Assembly (NCBI GenBank): GCA_021372865.1
Contig: JAJFTO010000016.1
Span: 124,001 to 188,000, forward strand
Reading direction: 5' to 3'
Origin: Porphyromonadaceae bacterium
Lineage (GTDB): Bacteria > Bacteroidota > Bacteroidia > Bacteroidales > Dysgonomonadaceae
Length of the DNA stretch: 64,000 nucleotides
Shown: positions 8,926-18,189 of the stretch, in pieces
How positions within the stretch are numbered: the first letter of the stretch is position 1
Layout: every line of letters starts with the position of its first letter
The notes under the pieces: generated by a model
Databases searched by the model: none
Told to the model about the DNA's origin: nothing
What the model saw: only the letters and a program-made list of their open reading frames with translations
Made by a program: the position numbers and the translations under genes

Positions 8926-10566
8926 TTATTCTATTGTTTGCACTTTGTATTTATCTCCGGTTTGTTCAACAATTTTTTTGTAATACTCATTTGAATACCC
9001 GGGACGGGAAGGAAATTCCGGTTGTCCGTAAGGATTCCTTTTAAACTTTCCGTTTTCTTCCTTCTTGATCACTCCGTCCATATACTTTACCATCAAATAT
9101 TCACCCAGTTTTTTCCATTCTTCCACACCCTCCTTTACCATCTGGTTGGAATATTGAGTAAGATAATGTACCGCTTCGGGTTTGGATTTTGTGTAAAGTG
9201 CGATTGCCTTCTTCTCCACCTCCGGCTGAGCAGATTTAAACCTGCTCTCAAGTGACGATTGAACCTTTTTCATGTCTGTACTCATGTCGTTGTAACGGCT
9301 GTAAACCATGTTGGATACCCAGTTGTGGATCCAGAAAGCAGAGCTCCATGAAAAAGTGAGCAAGTCGCCGTTCCCCTGTGCCATTTCCTGAGGCACTTCG
9401 GTAAGTCCACAGTAAATGGGATAATAGACTGTTTGCGCAGCGTCGTCGACACCAAACCAGAGGATGCCACCAATTTCATTGGGGAGCCATTTGCGCATTT
9501 GTGCCACAAAGGAGAAGCCTGTCTGCTGGGTGGCTGTGGGTCGCTCGTTGCAATATTCTACCGAATCTACCTCAAAAGTAAGGGGAGACCAACGGTAGGG
9601 AGAATTAAAAGGACCGGCACCCACGTCGAAACGCCAGTCAAGCTCGGTACCTTCATAATGGTCCCGCATTTGCTGTTGAATATCATGTACGCTCAGTTTT
9701 CGGTCCGGTTTGATGTATAAAGGCATGGGATCGGTGGTCTTTCCCTGAGCATAGGTCACATAGCGAGCCATGTCCTTGTTTACCTTGTTGAAAAACGACC
9801 AGACGCGGGCTTCACAGAAACGCAATGCACCAAAATCCAGTGGGGCATAAGCTTTGGCAAAGTTGAATTCGGCGTCGCTTCCTGTAAAATAACCCTTTTC
9901 ACGGGCAAAGGAGATTACATCGGGAGCGTAGAGGCAATTGGCGGGGTCATCCAGCGGAAACTGCTGTATGCGGGCCTGGTTGGCATGTGCCGAGACACAA
10001 TCGTCCGGAATACGTACTGCCACCCATACAGCTCCCTTGTTCCCTACACCTTTGCCGATCATTTCCATGATCCACACCTCATTGGGATCTGCGATTGAAA
10101 ATGATTCTCCGGAACTGTAATAACCATAATCCTTTACCAGCCGGGTCATGATGGCAATTGCTTCACGGGCATTTCTGGCCCGTTGCAGGGTGATGTAGAT
10201 GAGGCTCCCGTAGTCCATGATGGCAGTAGAATCAGCCAGTTCTTCACGTCCGCCAAAGGTGGTTTCTCCGATAGCCACCTGATGTTCATTCATGTTGCCT
10301 ACTACATTGAAGGTTTGCAGTACCTGTGGAATTTCGCCAAGGTACTTTCCTGTATCCCACTCGTAAACCTTTAGTTTTTCACCTGGACGATATTGTTTTG
10401 CAGGCCAGTGATAAAGTTCTCCGTACAATCCGTATGAGTCGGCAGCATAGGAAATGAATGTGGAACCGTCGATGGATGCTTTTTTACCTACAAGAAGGTT
10501 TGTACATGGAAAGGTTAAGGAGAGGGAAAATATACCCAGAAGGGCTGAGAGTATGACTTTCTTCAT
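8926..10566 (-). CDS. C69 family dipeptidase (PepD-like), exported
   Basis: 546 residues. N-terminal nucleophile peptidases of family C69 cleave dipeptides and use an N-terminal cysteine that is exposed by processing. Here a hydrophobic leader ends directly before Cys21 (TFPCTNLLVGKKASIDGS), which is both the likely cleavage point and the nucleophile; the segment looks like a lipobox, but CTN-VGK is the family active-site pattern. Further family features include the SYAADSYG stretch and GESFSIADPNEVWIMEM. It heads the pepD - phosphohexomutase - mgsA run and is divergent from the division gene. A near-consensus -7 box (TATCTTTA) lies upstream on the minus strand. Confidence 0.9.
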   Translation of the reverse strand: MKKVILSALLGIFSLSLTFPCTNLLVGKKASIDGSTFISYAADSYGLYGELYHWPAKQYRPGEKLKVYEWDTGKYLGEIPQVLQTFNVVGNMNEHQVAIGETTFGGREELADSTAIMDYGSLIYITLQRARNAREAIAIMTRLVKDYGYYSSGESFSIADPNEVWIMEMIGKGVGNKGAVWVAVRIPDDCVSAHANQARIQQFPLDDPANCLYAPDVISFAREKGYFTGSDAEFNFAKAYAPLDFGALRFCEARVWSFFNKVNKDMARYVTYAQGKTTDPMPLYIKPDRKLSVHDIQQQMRDHYEGTELDWRFDVGAGPFNSPYRWSPLTFEVDSVEYCNERPTATQQTGFSFVAQMRKWLPNEIGGILWFGVDDAAQTVYYPIYCGLTEVPQEMAQGNGDLLTFSWSSAFWIHNWVSNMVYSRYNDMSTDMKKVQSSLESRFKSAQPEVEKKAIALYTKSKPEAVHYLTQYSNQMVKEGVEEWKKLGEYLMVKYMDGVIKKEENGKFKRNPYGQPEFPSRPGYSNEYYKKIVEQTGDKYKVQTIE

Positions 10567-10672
10567 AATGGATGCGCTACAACTATTTATTTCTTAACTA
10601 CAGCGTAAAGATACTTTATTTTGTTTAATTTGCCCAATGAGTGGAAAGGATATTTTAGGTGAATATTTGAAA

Positions 10673-10707
10673 AGTTGAATGAAATATGAAAAAAAAAGGT
10701 ATTTTTG
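10673..10707 (+). promoter_or_regulatory. Promoter of the divIC/ftsB-like gene
   Basis: TATTTTTG at 10700-10707 fits the TAnnTTTG box, with AGTTG ending 22 bp upstream as a weak -33 element. The box covers an in-frame TTG, which supports the ATG at 10747 as the true start. Confidence 0.55.
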
Positions 10708-10746
10708 TATCATAAAATTCCAACTGAGGTACATAACTTGTCAGGA

Positions 10747-11052
10747 ATGAAAGACAAAGTGAAAACATTCACATCCAAAAGAGTCCTGGGGCTTACCATC
10801 ACACAGATCATCGTACTTCTTGTGTTGGTGTTGATGTTGTTTTTCTTCAGTGACAGTAGTGTGACAAAGAGAATTCGTTATGAAACGCGGATCAGAAACC
10901 TTGAATCTCAAATTGAGTTTTATCGGAACCAAACCAAAATAGACAAGGAAAAATTAAACGAACTTCAGTCGAATAAGGAAGATCTTGAGAAGTTTGCACG
11001 TGAGAATTATCTCATGAAAAAAGAGGGAGAAGATGTTTTTATTATCAATTGA
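10747..11052 (+). CDS. Septum formation initiator (FtsB/DivIC family)
   Basis: 101 residues from the ATG at 10747, preceded by AGGA. A short cytoplasmic head is followed by one membrane segment (about residues 16-34, IIVLLVLVLMLFFFSD) and a coiled coil (RIRNLESQIEFYRNQTKIDKEKLNELQ) ending in the family motif LEKFARENYLMKKEGEDVFII. FtsB/DivIC proteins join the FtsQ-FtsL subcomplex that activates septal wall synthesis. The upstream TTG start of a longer frame overlaps the promoter and is rejected. A small membrane-protein gene follows 9 bp later. Confidence 0.9.
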   Translation: MKDKVKTFTSKRVLGLTITQIIVLLVLVLMLFFFSDSSVTKRIRYETRIRNLESQIEFYRNQTKIDKEKLNELQSNKEDLEKFARENYLMKKEGEDVFIIN

Positions 11053-11061
11053 GTAAGTAGG

Positions 11062-11412
11062 ATGATGAGAAATACGAAGGATATATTACTACGCATCTCC
11101 GTCATCGGTATCCTGTTGTCGGCAATAGTCTTCCTGTTTTTTCCGGAGATTGCATCCTGGGTCATGGCGCTTTCTGTGGTACTCTTTTCGGCCATTACGG
11201 CAACCAGTCCTTACCCGGGGAAAAGTATCCGCGGAAAAAGACTATTTAACATACAACTCTTTGCCTGTGTATTAATGATTGTGGCCACATATCTTATGTT
11301 CAGGCAAAGGCCCGAATGGGTGCTGGCTATGATCTGCGGTGCTGTTTTTCTTTTTTATGCTGCCTTGGTGTTACCAAAAGAATTGGAAAAGGAAACGAAC
11401 AAAAAAAAATGA
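11062..11412 (+). CDS. Small inner-membrane protein of unknown function
   Basis: 116 residues with about four hydrophobic helices (near residues 9-28, 31-45, 63-80 and 85-103) and a charged Lys-rich tail (KELEKETNKKK). I do not recognise a named domain. It follows the division gene by 9 bp and is surely co-transcribed, so a role at the envelope is plausible. Nothing in the sequence names a substrate or partner. Confidence 0.75.
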   Translation: MMRNTKDILLRISVIGILLSAIVFLFFPEIASWVMALSVVLFSAITATSPYPGKSIRGKRLFNIQLFACVLMIVATYLMFRQRPEWVLAMICGAVFLFYAALVLPKELEKETNKKK

Positions 11413-11457
11413 CGATATCTTTATATATGCCTCTTTGGCATCTTTTTTTAATTAGGA

Positions 11458-12756
11458 ATGAATAAAAGTGTACTGATTGTAGATGATAATTTAACCGTTT
11501 GTCTGATGTTGAAGTCGTGGCTGGTAAAAAGGGGTTTCCTGGTTGAAACCGCTACGAGCGCCAGCGATGCGAAGCAAAGGGTGAAAGAACAGCCTTTCGA
11601 CCTCATCCTGACAGATATTAGGATGCCTGATGCCGATGGAATTACATTTTTATCTTGGGTGAAAAAATATGATTCGGACATCATCGTCATCATGATCACC
11701 GGATACGCTGATGTGGAATCTGCTGTCTTATCAATGAAAGCAGGAGCTGCGGACTACATCCCGAAGCCCATCGAACCCGAACATTTATTTAAAAAAATTG
11801 AGGAAGCATTTCAAACGCAGGAGTACAGAAACAAAAAAAGCAGGTTTTCAAATGACTTTATTCTGCCTCCGGGAAAGGAGTATCAGCTGCTTTTCAGACA
11901 ACTTGATCAAATAGCCGAACACAACGAATACCGTTTGCTAATAGGAGACAGAGGTACCGGAAAGGTTTCTGCAGTGAAGTATATCTATGAGAAGGGAATC
12001 CATCCTTCCAGGCCGCTGGTTCAACTGGATCCTGATCAGCTGAATATCAATAAAAGAAGTAGTCGCCAGTACACTGATTCAGAAGAGAACGAATCGCCCC
12101 TGATGGAAAAATTCTTTGCAGCACGGGGGGGCTTGTTGTACATAAGAAAGGTCGATCAACTCGATCTTAATCTACAGAATGAATTATTGAATATTCTCAC
12201 GAAACAATCACGGGATGAACACTATACTCAGATAATTATGAGTACAGAGAAAAGCATTACGGAATTGGAAAAATCACTCATACCCAAACTTTTCCGTCTG
12301 CTCGGGGAGAAAAGTATCACCCTTCCCACCATAAAAGGGAAAAAACAGGTGATCGACGCATTTGTATCATATTTCCTACAATTTGCCAATCAGATGCTCG
12401 ATAAACAGATACAAACCATTGATCAGACCATTTACAATCAGATGTATGAATATGCCTGGCCGGAGAATATTCAGGAACTTAAAAACAGCGTTATACAGGC
12501 TGCATTACTGACCGAAGGAAAGCACATGCCGGCTGAACTGGCATCACGGTTATTCGAAAAAAATATCATTAAGCAGGAGAATAATTTGGCCGTATCAACT
12601 CCAATGCTTAATCTTCGAAAAGAAAATTATGAAAAGGAGAAAATAGTGGAGGCTCTGAGACTCGCCAAAGGAAATAAGACCATGGCAGCATCAATATTGA
12701 ATATCGACAGAAAAACGCTGTACAATAAAATTAAATTATATAATGTGATTACTTAA
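11458..12756 (+). CDS. NtrC-like response regulator with degenerate AAA+ domain
   Basis: 432 residues. The receiver domain is intact (DD at 9-10, Asp53 in LTDIRMP, Lys103 in PKP). The central part aligns with sigma-54 activator AAA+ domains: a P-loop-like GDRGTGKV at 163-170 and a WPENIQELKN segment near 334-343. It lacks the GAFTGA sigma-54 contact loop, the stretch that should hold it is shortened, and Walker B reads LLYIRKV instead of LFLDE. The C-terminal Fis-type helix-turn-helix (VEALRLAKGNKTMAASILNIDRKTLYNKI) is complete. It likely binds DNA under phosphorylation control but should not drive sigma-54 melting. The hybrid kinase gene starts 15 bp later and is the probable partner. Confidence 0.9.
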   Translation: MNKSVLIVDDNLTVCLMLKSWLVKRGFLVETATSASDAKQRVKEQPFDLILTDIRMPDADGITFLSWVKKYDSDIIVIMITGYADVESAVLSMKAGAADYIPKPIEPEHLFKKIEEAFQTQEYRNKKSRFSNDFILPPGKEYQLLFRQLDQIAEHNEYRLLIGDRGTGKVSAVKYIYEKGIHPSRPLVQLDPDQLNINKRSSRQYTDSEENESPLMEKFFAARGGLLYIRKVDQLDLNLQNELLNILTKQSRDEHYTQIIMSTEKSITELEKSLIPKLFRLLGEKSITLPTIKGKKQVIDAFVSYFLQFANQMLDKQIQTIDQTIYNQMYEYAWPENIQELKNSVIQAALLTEGKHMPAELASRLFEKNIIKQENNLAVSTPMLNLRKENYEKEKIVEALRLAKGNKTMAASILNIDRKTLYNKIKLYNVIT

Positions 12757-12771
12757 ATTTTTTTGCCATTT

Positions 12772-15282
12772 ATGCAAAAAGAAAGATCTTCGAAGATAAA
12801 GTCCACTGTGATTGCTGGATATGTGTTGGTTGTGATTGTCATGGCCTTTGGACTGTATGGTATTTATCGAAATCTGGTGATCTTTTCAAACCAGAAAATC
12901 AAGAATGAAGACATTTCCGATTTACTGATAGTGGGAAATACGCTTTCGAAATTATACGAAATTGAAAGTGATCAAAATCTGTTCACGGCTGAAAATGCCC
13001 GGCAATATTTTCTCAAATATGATTCTATTGTTCCGGAAATAAACAACAATCTGGACAAACTGAAACAGTCCTCCCTCGAAACCGAGCGAAAGGTTAAGCT
13101 TGATACAATATCGCTGCTCATCCAGGAAAAAAAAGTAAACCTTGAAGCGGTTGCCTCGTTACTTGACTCTTTAAACCATAGCTCCGTGATTACCGGCAGG
13201 ACGGAGAGTAGCTACGTGCCACGCGAATTGAACCGGGAAGTTTCAGATTTTCTGGAAAAAAATAATCTGCGCGTACCCCGACGGAGTCAGTCCGACACAA
13301 CCCTGGTAGCCGGACAACGCAAAGGTTTCCTTGATCGGGTCCGCAATGTCTTTGTAGCTTCTGCCGATTCCACCGTTGTAATCAGCAACAAGGCGGTGAT
13401 TAACGAACATGAATTCAAGATTATTGTAGACACACTCATTAACAAGATACGATATTCTGAGAAATTGGATCTTGCCCGACAGAAGAAGCTTCAAACGGCT
13501 TTTTCCAAAAGGCTGGACAAAATGAATTTCACAAATCGCATGCTTACCGCGCGTATCGACGACCTTTTAAAAGGTATTGAACAGGTTGAAATGAGGAAGT
13601 CCCTTCAGCTGGTCATCGATAAGGAGAAGGCGCTTGCCGGTTCACAACAAACTATGTTTGTGGTTTCCTGTCTCGCCATACTCATAGCCCTTGTCTTCGG
13701 TGTTCTCTTTTTGGTAGATATCAACAGAAGCCAGCGTTACCGTAGACAGCTGGAAAGTTCTCATAAACGTATTTCTCAACTTTTGGCTTCGAGGGAGAAG
13801 TTGATGATTACAATTTCCCATGATATAAAAGCACCCATGAGTTCAATTTTGGGCTATATTCATCTGATGGAAGGAGGCGGAAGTGAAGCTGAGAATGAAC
13901 CCAGACTCCGTAACATGAAGTACTCAGGGGAACATGTCCTTCAGCTTGTCTCCATGTTGCTCGATCATCATAAGCTCGAAGCCGGAACATGGCAATTGTC
14001 TGAGTCCGACATCCATCTACATGCACTGGCAGAAGAAACCATGGACAGCTTTAGGCCGCTGGCAAAACAAAAGGGTTTAAGTTATATTGTTGACAACAAA
14101 ATTCCCCATGAGCAGACCTGTTTTGGTGATCCCTACGTGATGAGGCAGATCATGGGGAATCTCATTTCAAATGCTGTCAAATATACGGCTGAGGGCGAAA
14201 TAGTTATCGTTGCAATGGTAAAAGAGGTCGGTGAGGGCGATCGGTTTCTGTTTTCAGTTTCCGATACCGGAAAAGGAATTGACCCGGCAGACCAACAGTA
14301 TATATTTCAGGAGTTCAGCCGGCTGAATAATCCCGATATTGATTCGGACAATGTGGAAGGTAGTGGTTTGGGATTAGCCATCACAAAAGGTTTTGTAGAT
14401 GCATTACACGGCAGTATATCTCTTATTTCGGAAAAAGAAAAAGGATCTGAGTTTATCGTGGAGTTACCCCTGAGGCCTGCACAAAAAAAAGATGATGTAA
14501 TGACAGGTATAGGGTCAGGCCTGGAAGACGTCTCTGTACTTGTGGTAGATGATGATCCGATTCAGTTGAATATGGTGGCTGAAATGCTTCTAAAGGAAAG
14601 AATGCATTGTGTTATTGAAGCCAATCCGCGCAAAGTGATATCACAACTGAACGAAAATTTGTTCGACATTGTCTTTGTGGACATCCGCATGCCACACATA
14701 GATGGCATCACACTCGTCGAAAAAATACGTGAGAACAAAAATACAAAAGAAGTGCCTGTCATTGCGCTTTCAGCCGAAGCGGAGATGTCTGTCGCTGAAC
14801 TGCAGACGGTCGGTTTCACCGATTACCTTTCCAAACCCTTTGAACCAGAGGATTTGTATGATATCATCTGGCGATATGTGAGGTCCGAAAAAACGGGGAC
14901 AAACTATCCGCCTGTAAAACCGCGCGTCAAAGGAGCAGGAGCGTTGATCGACTTTGTAAGGGATGACAAACATGCTTCCATAGGAATACTGAAATCGTTC
15001 ATCAGCGAAACAAAAGTCAATGCGGACAAAATACAAAAATCATTTGCTGAAAAAGATAAGAAGACAGCTTGCGAGATTGCACACAAGTTATTGCCTCTTT
15101 TTCAGATGATGGGCAATGAAGAGGTGATTGGTCTCCTGCGTCAGCTGAATAAAGATCATCACTGGTCACAGATGAAAGAAACAACCTTGCTCGAAAAGTT
15201 AAAATTAAGTGTGGAGGAGGTCGAAACTTTTTTATCAGAGATAGAGGGGGAGAAAAATGATACGCCAATTGGTGACCGATAA
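12772..15282 (+). CDS. Hybrid sensor histidine kinase (HK-REC-Hpt)
   Basis: 836 residues from the ATG at 12772; an in-frame TTG three codons earlier is less likely. Membrane segments lie near 11-33 and 294-316 and bracket a helical periplasmic sensor of about 260 residues. Then follow a dimerisation domain with His350 (ISHDIKAPMSS), an ATPase domain (NLISNAVKYT, DTGKGID, GSGLGLAI), a receiver with Asp637 (FVDIRMP) and a C-terminal Hpt-like helix bundle with His771 (EIAHKLLP). The His-Asp-His chain allows a phosphorelay to the regulator encoded just upstream. The stimulus is unknown. Its end overlaps xerD by 26 bp. Confidence 0.93.
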   Translation: MQKERSSKIKSTVIAGYVLVVIVMAFGLYGIYRNLVIFSNQKIKNEDISDLLIVGNTLSKLYEIESDQNLFTAENARQYFLKYDSIVPEINNNLDKLKQSSLETERKVKLDTISLLIQEKKVNLEAVASLLDSLNHSSVITGRTESSYVPRELNREVSDFLEKNNLRVPRRSQSDTTLVAGQRKGFLDRVRNVFVASADSTVVISNKAVINEHEFKIIVDTLINKIRYSEKLDLARQKKLQTAFSKRLDKMNFTNRMLTARIDDLLKGIEQVEMRKSLQLVIDKEKALAGSQQTMFVVSCLAILIALVFGVLFLVDINRSQRYRRQLESSHKRISQLLASREKLMITISHDIKAPMSSILGYIHLMEGGGSEAENEPRLRNMKYSGEHVLQLVSMLLDHHKLEAGTWQLSESDIHLHALAEETMDSFRPLAKQKGLSYIVDNKIPHEQTCFGDPYVMRQIMGNLISNAVKYTAEGEIVIVAMVKEVGEGDRFLFSVSDTGKGIDPADQQYIFQEFSRLNNPDIDSDNVEGSGLGLAITKGFVDALHGSISLISEKEKGSEFIVELPLRPAQKKDDVMTGIGSGLEDVSVLVVDDDPIQLNMVAEMLLKERMHCVIEANPRKVISQLNENLFDIVFVDIRMPHIDGITLVEKIRENKNTKEVPVIALSAEAEMSVAELQTVGFTDYLSKPFEPEDLYDIIWRYVRSEKTGTNYPPVKPRVKGAGALIDFVRDDKHASIGILKSFISETKVNADKIQKSFAEKDKKTACEIAHKLLPLFQMMGNEEVIGLLRQLNKDHHWSQMKETTLLEKLKLSVEEVETFLSEIEGEKNDTPIGDR

Positions 15283-16156
15283 ATACAAACGGTATCTTCT
15301 TCTGGAAAAAGGACTGTCGACCAATACCATTGAGGCATACATGTCGGATTTGCAAAAACTGATAAATTTTTGTGCAGAACAGCAAATCAATGTGATCGAC
15401 CTTCACAAGGAGTATCTGGAACAGTTTCTGGCATCGATGTACGACCAGTCTCTTTCGCCTCGCTCCACTGCCAGAATTATATCGGGTTTGAAATCTTTCT
15501 TTCATTTTTTACAGTTGGAGAAATATCGCGATGACGATCCGACTGAACTACTCGAGACGCCAAAAACAGGATTAAAGCTCCCCGTGGTGTTGTCGTTGGA
15601 GGAGATAGATGCAATACTGGCTACTATCGACCTTTCCACTGTCGGAGGAACTAGAAATTATGCAATCATTGAAACGCTCTACAGCTGCGGTTTACGTATT
15701 TCAGAACTCATCAGTCTTCGTTTTTCCGATTTCTTTCCGGAGGAAGGTTTTATTCGTGTAAAAGGGAAAGGGAGTAAACAGCGGCTCGTACCCATATCGG
15801 ATACTGCCATACAGAGAATTAAAGACTGGTTGCCTTATCGCAGTCAGATTGTTATCAAAAAAGGGAATGAAGATATTGTTTTTGTCAGTGCAAGAGGTAA
15901 AGCCATTTCACGTGTGACTGTTTTTTATTATATAAGACAGTATGCGGAAGCTGCGGGAATACAAAAGACTATCGGCCCGCACGTTTTCCGTCACTCCTTC
16001 GCGACACATCTGCTCGAGCGTGGCGCCAACATCAGGGTGATTCAGGAGATGCTGGGACATGAGAAAATAACGACCACCGAGATTTATACGCATCTCGACC
16101 GCAACTTTCTGCGCCAGGAGATCATTGAACATCATCCGAGGAGCAGGAAAAAATGA
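15257..16156 (+). CDS. xerD: Site-specific tyrosine recombinase XerD
   Basis: 299 residues, the standard length. The SAM-like N-terminal DNA-binding domain (to about 105) is followed by the catalytic domain with all six expected residues: Arg147 (SCGLRISEL), Lys171, His242 and Arg245 (HVFRHSFATHLLERGA), His268 (LGHEKITTTEIYTH) and nucleophile Tyr277. XerD works with XerC at dif to resolve chromosome dimers. The ATG overlaps the end of the kinase gene and has a purine-rich GAGGGGG just ahead. No XerC partner or integron-like context is nearby, so a housekeeping role is likelier than a mobile-element integrase. Confidence 0.95.
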   Translation: MIRQLVTDKYKRYLLLEKGLSTNTIEAYMSDLQKLINFCAEQQINVIDLHKEYLEQFLASMYDQSLSPRSTARIISGLKSFFHFLQLEKYRDDDPTELLETPKTGLKLPVVLSLEEIDAILATIDLSTVGGTRNYAIIETLYSCGLRISELISLRFSDFFPEEGFIRVKGKGSKQRLVPISDTAIQRIKDWLPYRSQIVIKKGNEDIVFVSARGKAISRVTVFYYIRQYAEAAGIQKTIGPHVFRHSFATHLLERGANIRVIQEMLGHEKITTTEIYTHLDRNFLRQEIIEHHPRSRKK

Positions 16157-16226
16157 AAAATCTCCTGTATCGGTGGCCTCACTTAAAATTATCTTTTAAA
16201 ACCTCCGGTGCTCCAAGATAAATTCC

Positions 16227-16234
16227 TATATTTG
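16227..16234 (+). promoter_or_regulatory. -7 box of the dnaN promoter
   Basis: TATATTTG fits TAnnTTTG, 34 bp before the dnaN ATG at 16269. No convincing -33 box. Confidence 0.5.
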
Positions 16235-16268
16235 CTAGTTGAAATAAAAATAAAAAAGATATAATCGT

Positions 16269-17393
16269 ATGAAATTTGTAGTATCAAGCGCCACGCTGTT
16301 GAATCACCTGCAGGCTATCAGCAGGGTGATCAACTCCAAAAACACATTGCCTATTCTGGATTGTTTTCTGCTGGATCTGAAGAATAACCTGCTCTCTCTA
16401 ACAGCAGCCGACAGCGAAACAAGATTGGAGACGCTGGTAGAGGTGAAAGATGCCGAGGGTGGAGGAAGCTTGGCTATCAACGCCAAAAACCTGCTCGATC
16501 CGCTGCGTGAGCTACCCGACCAGCCGCTTACGTTCGATATAAACGACGAAACGTTGGAGGTATTTATATATTACCATAACGGAAAATACAATTTCGTGGG
16601 ATTAAAGGGTGATGAGTACCCCGAACCGAAAATGCTGAAAGATAACGCCCTGAAACTGACCATGGATGCAGAGACACTTTTTTCGGGAATAAACAGAACG
16701 GTTTTTGCCACAGCCGACGATGAGTTGCGCCCCGTAATGAATGGGATATATTTTGATATTACAGCCGATGATGTCACTTTTGTGGCTTCAGACGGTCATA
16801 AGCTGGTACGTGTAACCACCACCAATGCGAAAGGTGATGGGCGCTCCTCATTTATTTTGCCAAAAAAACCGGCTAACCTGTTAAAATTGCTCCTTCCGAA
16901 AGAATCCGGTACTGTGGATGTAACCTTTGATGAGAACAACGCGTACATCACCATGTCTACTTATAAGATGGTGTGCCGCTTCGTGGAAGGACGTTATCCG
17001 AACTATAATTCGGTGATTCCTCAAAATAACCCCAACACACTTACACTTGACCGGCTGGCTTTGCTTAATGCGCTCAGGCGTGTGGCCGTTTTTTCCAATC
17101 CGGCAAGCAGCCTTGTGAAACTGCAGCTCTCGGAAGAAAAGGTAGTGGTTTCGGCGCAGGATATTGATTTTCTTACCGCCGCCGAGGAGATGATCCCATG
17201 CAACTACGAAGGCAACGTAATGAACATCGGTTTTAAAGCTGCCTTCCTCATCGACATCCTCAATAATATTCCTTCTTCCGACGTACGGATCGAACTTTCT
17301 GATCCCTCAAGAGCAGGGCTCATCCTGCCGGTAGAGAAAGAAGAGCACGAAGATATGCTTACGCTGCTCATGCCAATGATGTTGAATGACTAA
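16269..17393 (+). CDS. dnaN: DNA polymerase III beta subunit (sliding clamp)
   Basis: 374 residues, normal clamp length, with three repeated clamp folds. Characteristic stretches are visible: MKFVVSSATLLNHLQAISRVINSKNTLPIL at the start, DSETRLE, the FATADDELRPVMNGIYFD segment, VASDGHKLVR and the C-terminal LPMM clamp pocket region. It encircles DNA and tethers the polymerase. It is not next to dnaA or recF; instead an exonuclease gene follows after 15 bp and truA after that, forming a short rightward unit. Confidence 0.97.
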   Translation: MKFVVSSATLLNHLQAISRVINSKNTLPILDCFLLDLKNNLLSLTAADSETRLETLVEVKDAEGGGSLAINAKNLLDPLRELPDQPLTFDINDETLEVFIYYHNGKYNFVGLKGDEYPEPKMLKDNALKLTMDAETLFSGINRTVFATADDELRPVMNGIYFDITADDVTFVASDGHKLVRVTTTNAKGDGRSSFILPKKPANLLKLLLPKESGTVDVTFDENNAYITMSTYKMVCRFVEGRYPNYNSVIPQNNPNTLTLDRLALLNALRRVAVFSNPASSLVKLQLSEEKVVVSAQDIDFLTAAEEMIPCNYEGNVMNIGFKAAFLIDILNNIPSSDVRIELSDPSRAGLILPVEKEEHEDMLTLLMPMMLND

Positions 17394-17408
17394 CCAACCT
17401 CTGGCGGC

Positions 17409-18179
17409 ATGCAATTAAATCTCAAAAACCCGTTGGTCTTTTTTGATCTGGAGACTACCGGGATCAACATTGCCCATGATCGCATTGTGGAGATATCCTT
17501 CCTGAAGGTACATCCAAATGGGAAGGAAGAAATTAAATCGCGGCGTATCAACCCGGGTATACCCATACCACCGCAGTCAACGGCTATTCACGGTATTACT
17601 GACGAAGATGTGAAAGATTGTCCTTCCTTCAAACAGGTAGCGCGCTCGCTGGCTGATCATCTGGAGGGCTGTGACCTGGCTGGATTTAACTCCAGTCGTT
17701 TCGATGTGCCCATGCTGGCGGAAGAGTTCCTGCGCGCCGGTGTGGATTTCGATATGAGCAAGCGTAAATTTGTGGATGTGCAGATCATCTTTCACAAAAA
17801 AGAACAACGTACGCTGGAAGCAGCTTACAACTTCTATTGCAATAAACAGTTGGAAAATGCCCATTCAGCCGAAGCCGATACCTTTGCCACTTACGAAGTG
17901 CTGAAATCGCAACTCGATCGTTACCCCGACTTGACAAACGACATTGAAGTGCTTTCGAAAGAATATTCCAGCTTTAACAACAACGTGGATTTTGCCGGCA
18001 GGATCATCTTCAATGAAGAGGGGATAGAGGTGTTCAACTTCGGGAAACACAAGGGTAAACCGGTATTGGAGGTACTCAAAAATGAGCCCGGTTATTACAG
18101 CTGGATGATGGATGGCGATTTTCCTTTGAATACAAAGCAGGCGCTTACCAAAATAAGATTGAGAGAGTTGAACGGATAA
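17409..18179 (+). CDS. DnaQ-like 3'-5' exonuclease with ExoX-like C-terminal domain
   Basis: 256 residues. The N-terminal 175 residues form a DEDDh exonuclease: Asp13 and Glu15 in FFDLETTGIN, an Asp in GFNSSRFDVPML, and the His/Asp pair in HSAEADTFATYEV. The C-terminal 40 residues (FGKHKGKPVLEVLKNEPGYYSWMM) match the small domain seen in ExoX-type nucleases. Being 15 bp behind dnaN, it may supply proofreading or repair activity alongside the clamp; that link is inference from position. Whether it is the replicative epsilon subunit cannot be decided here. Confidence 0.9.
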   Translation: MQLNLKNPLVFFDLETTGINIAHDRIVEISFLKVHPNGKEEIKSRRINPGIPIPPQSTAIHGITDEDVKDCPSFKQVARSLADHLEGCDLAGFNSSRFDVPMLAEEFLRAGVDFDMSKRKFVDVQIIFHKKEQRTLEAAYNFYCNKQLENAHSAEADTFATYEVLKSQLDRYPDLTNDIEVLSKEYSSFNNNVDFAGRIIFNEEGIEVFNFGKHKGKPVLEVLKNEPGYYSWMMDGDFPLNTKQALTKIRLRELNG

Positions 18180-18189
18180 TTCCAGACAC

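Noticed and set aside
8926..10566. Lipoprotein call for the C69 peptidase
   Set aside because: The Cys after the leader is the expected catalytic nucleophile of family C69 (CTN...VGK), so the lipobox look is coincidental or secondary.
15257..16156. Mobile-element integrase instead of XerD
   Set aside because: Standard XerD length and motifs, no adjacent att-like repeats, tRNA or cargo genes.
16150..16270. Possible replication origin near dnaN
   Set aside because: No dnaA gene, no cluster of TTATnCACA boxes and no recF; dnaN alone is not evidence for oriC in this phylum.
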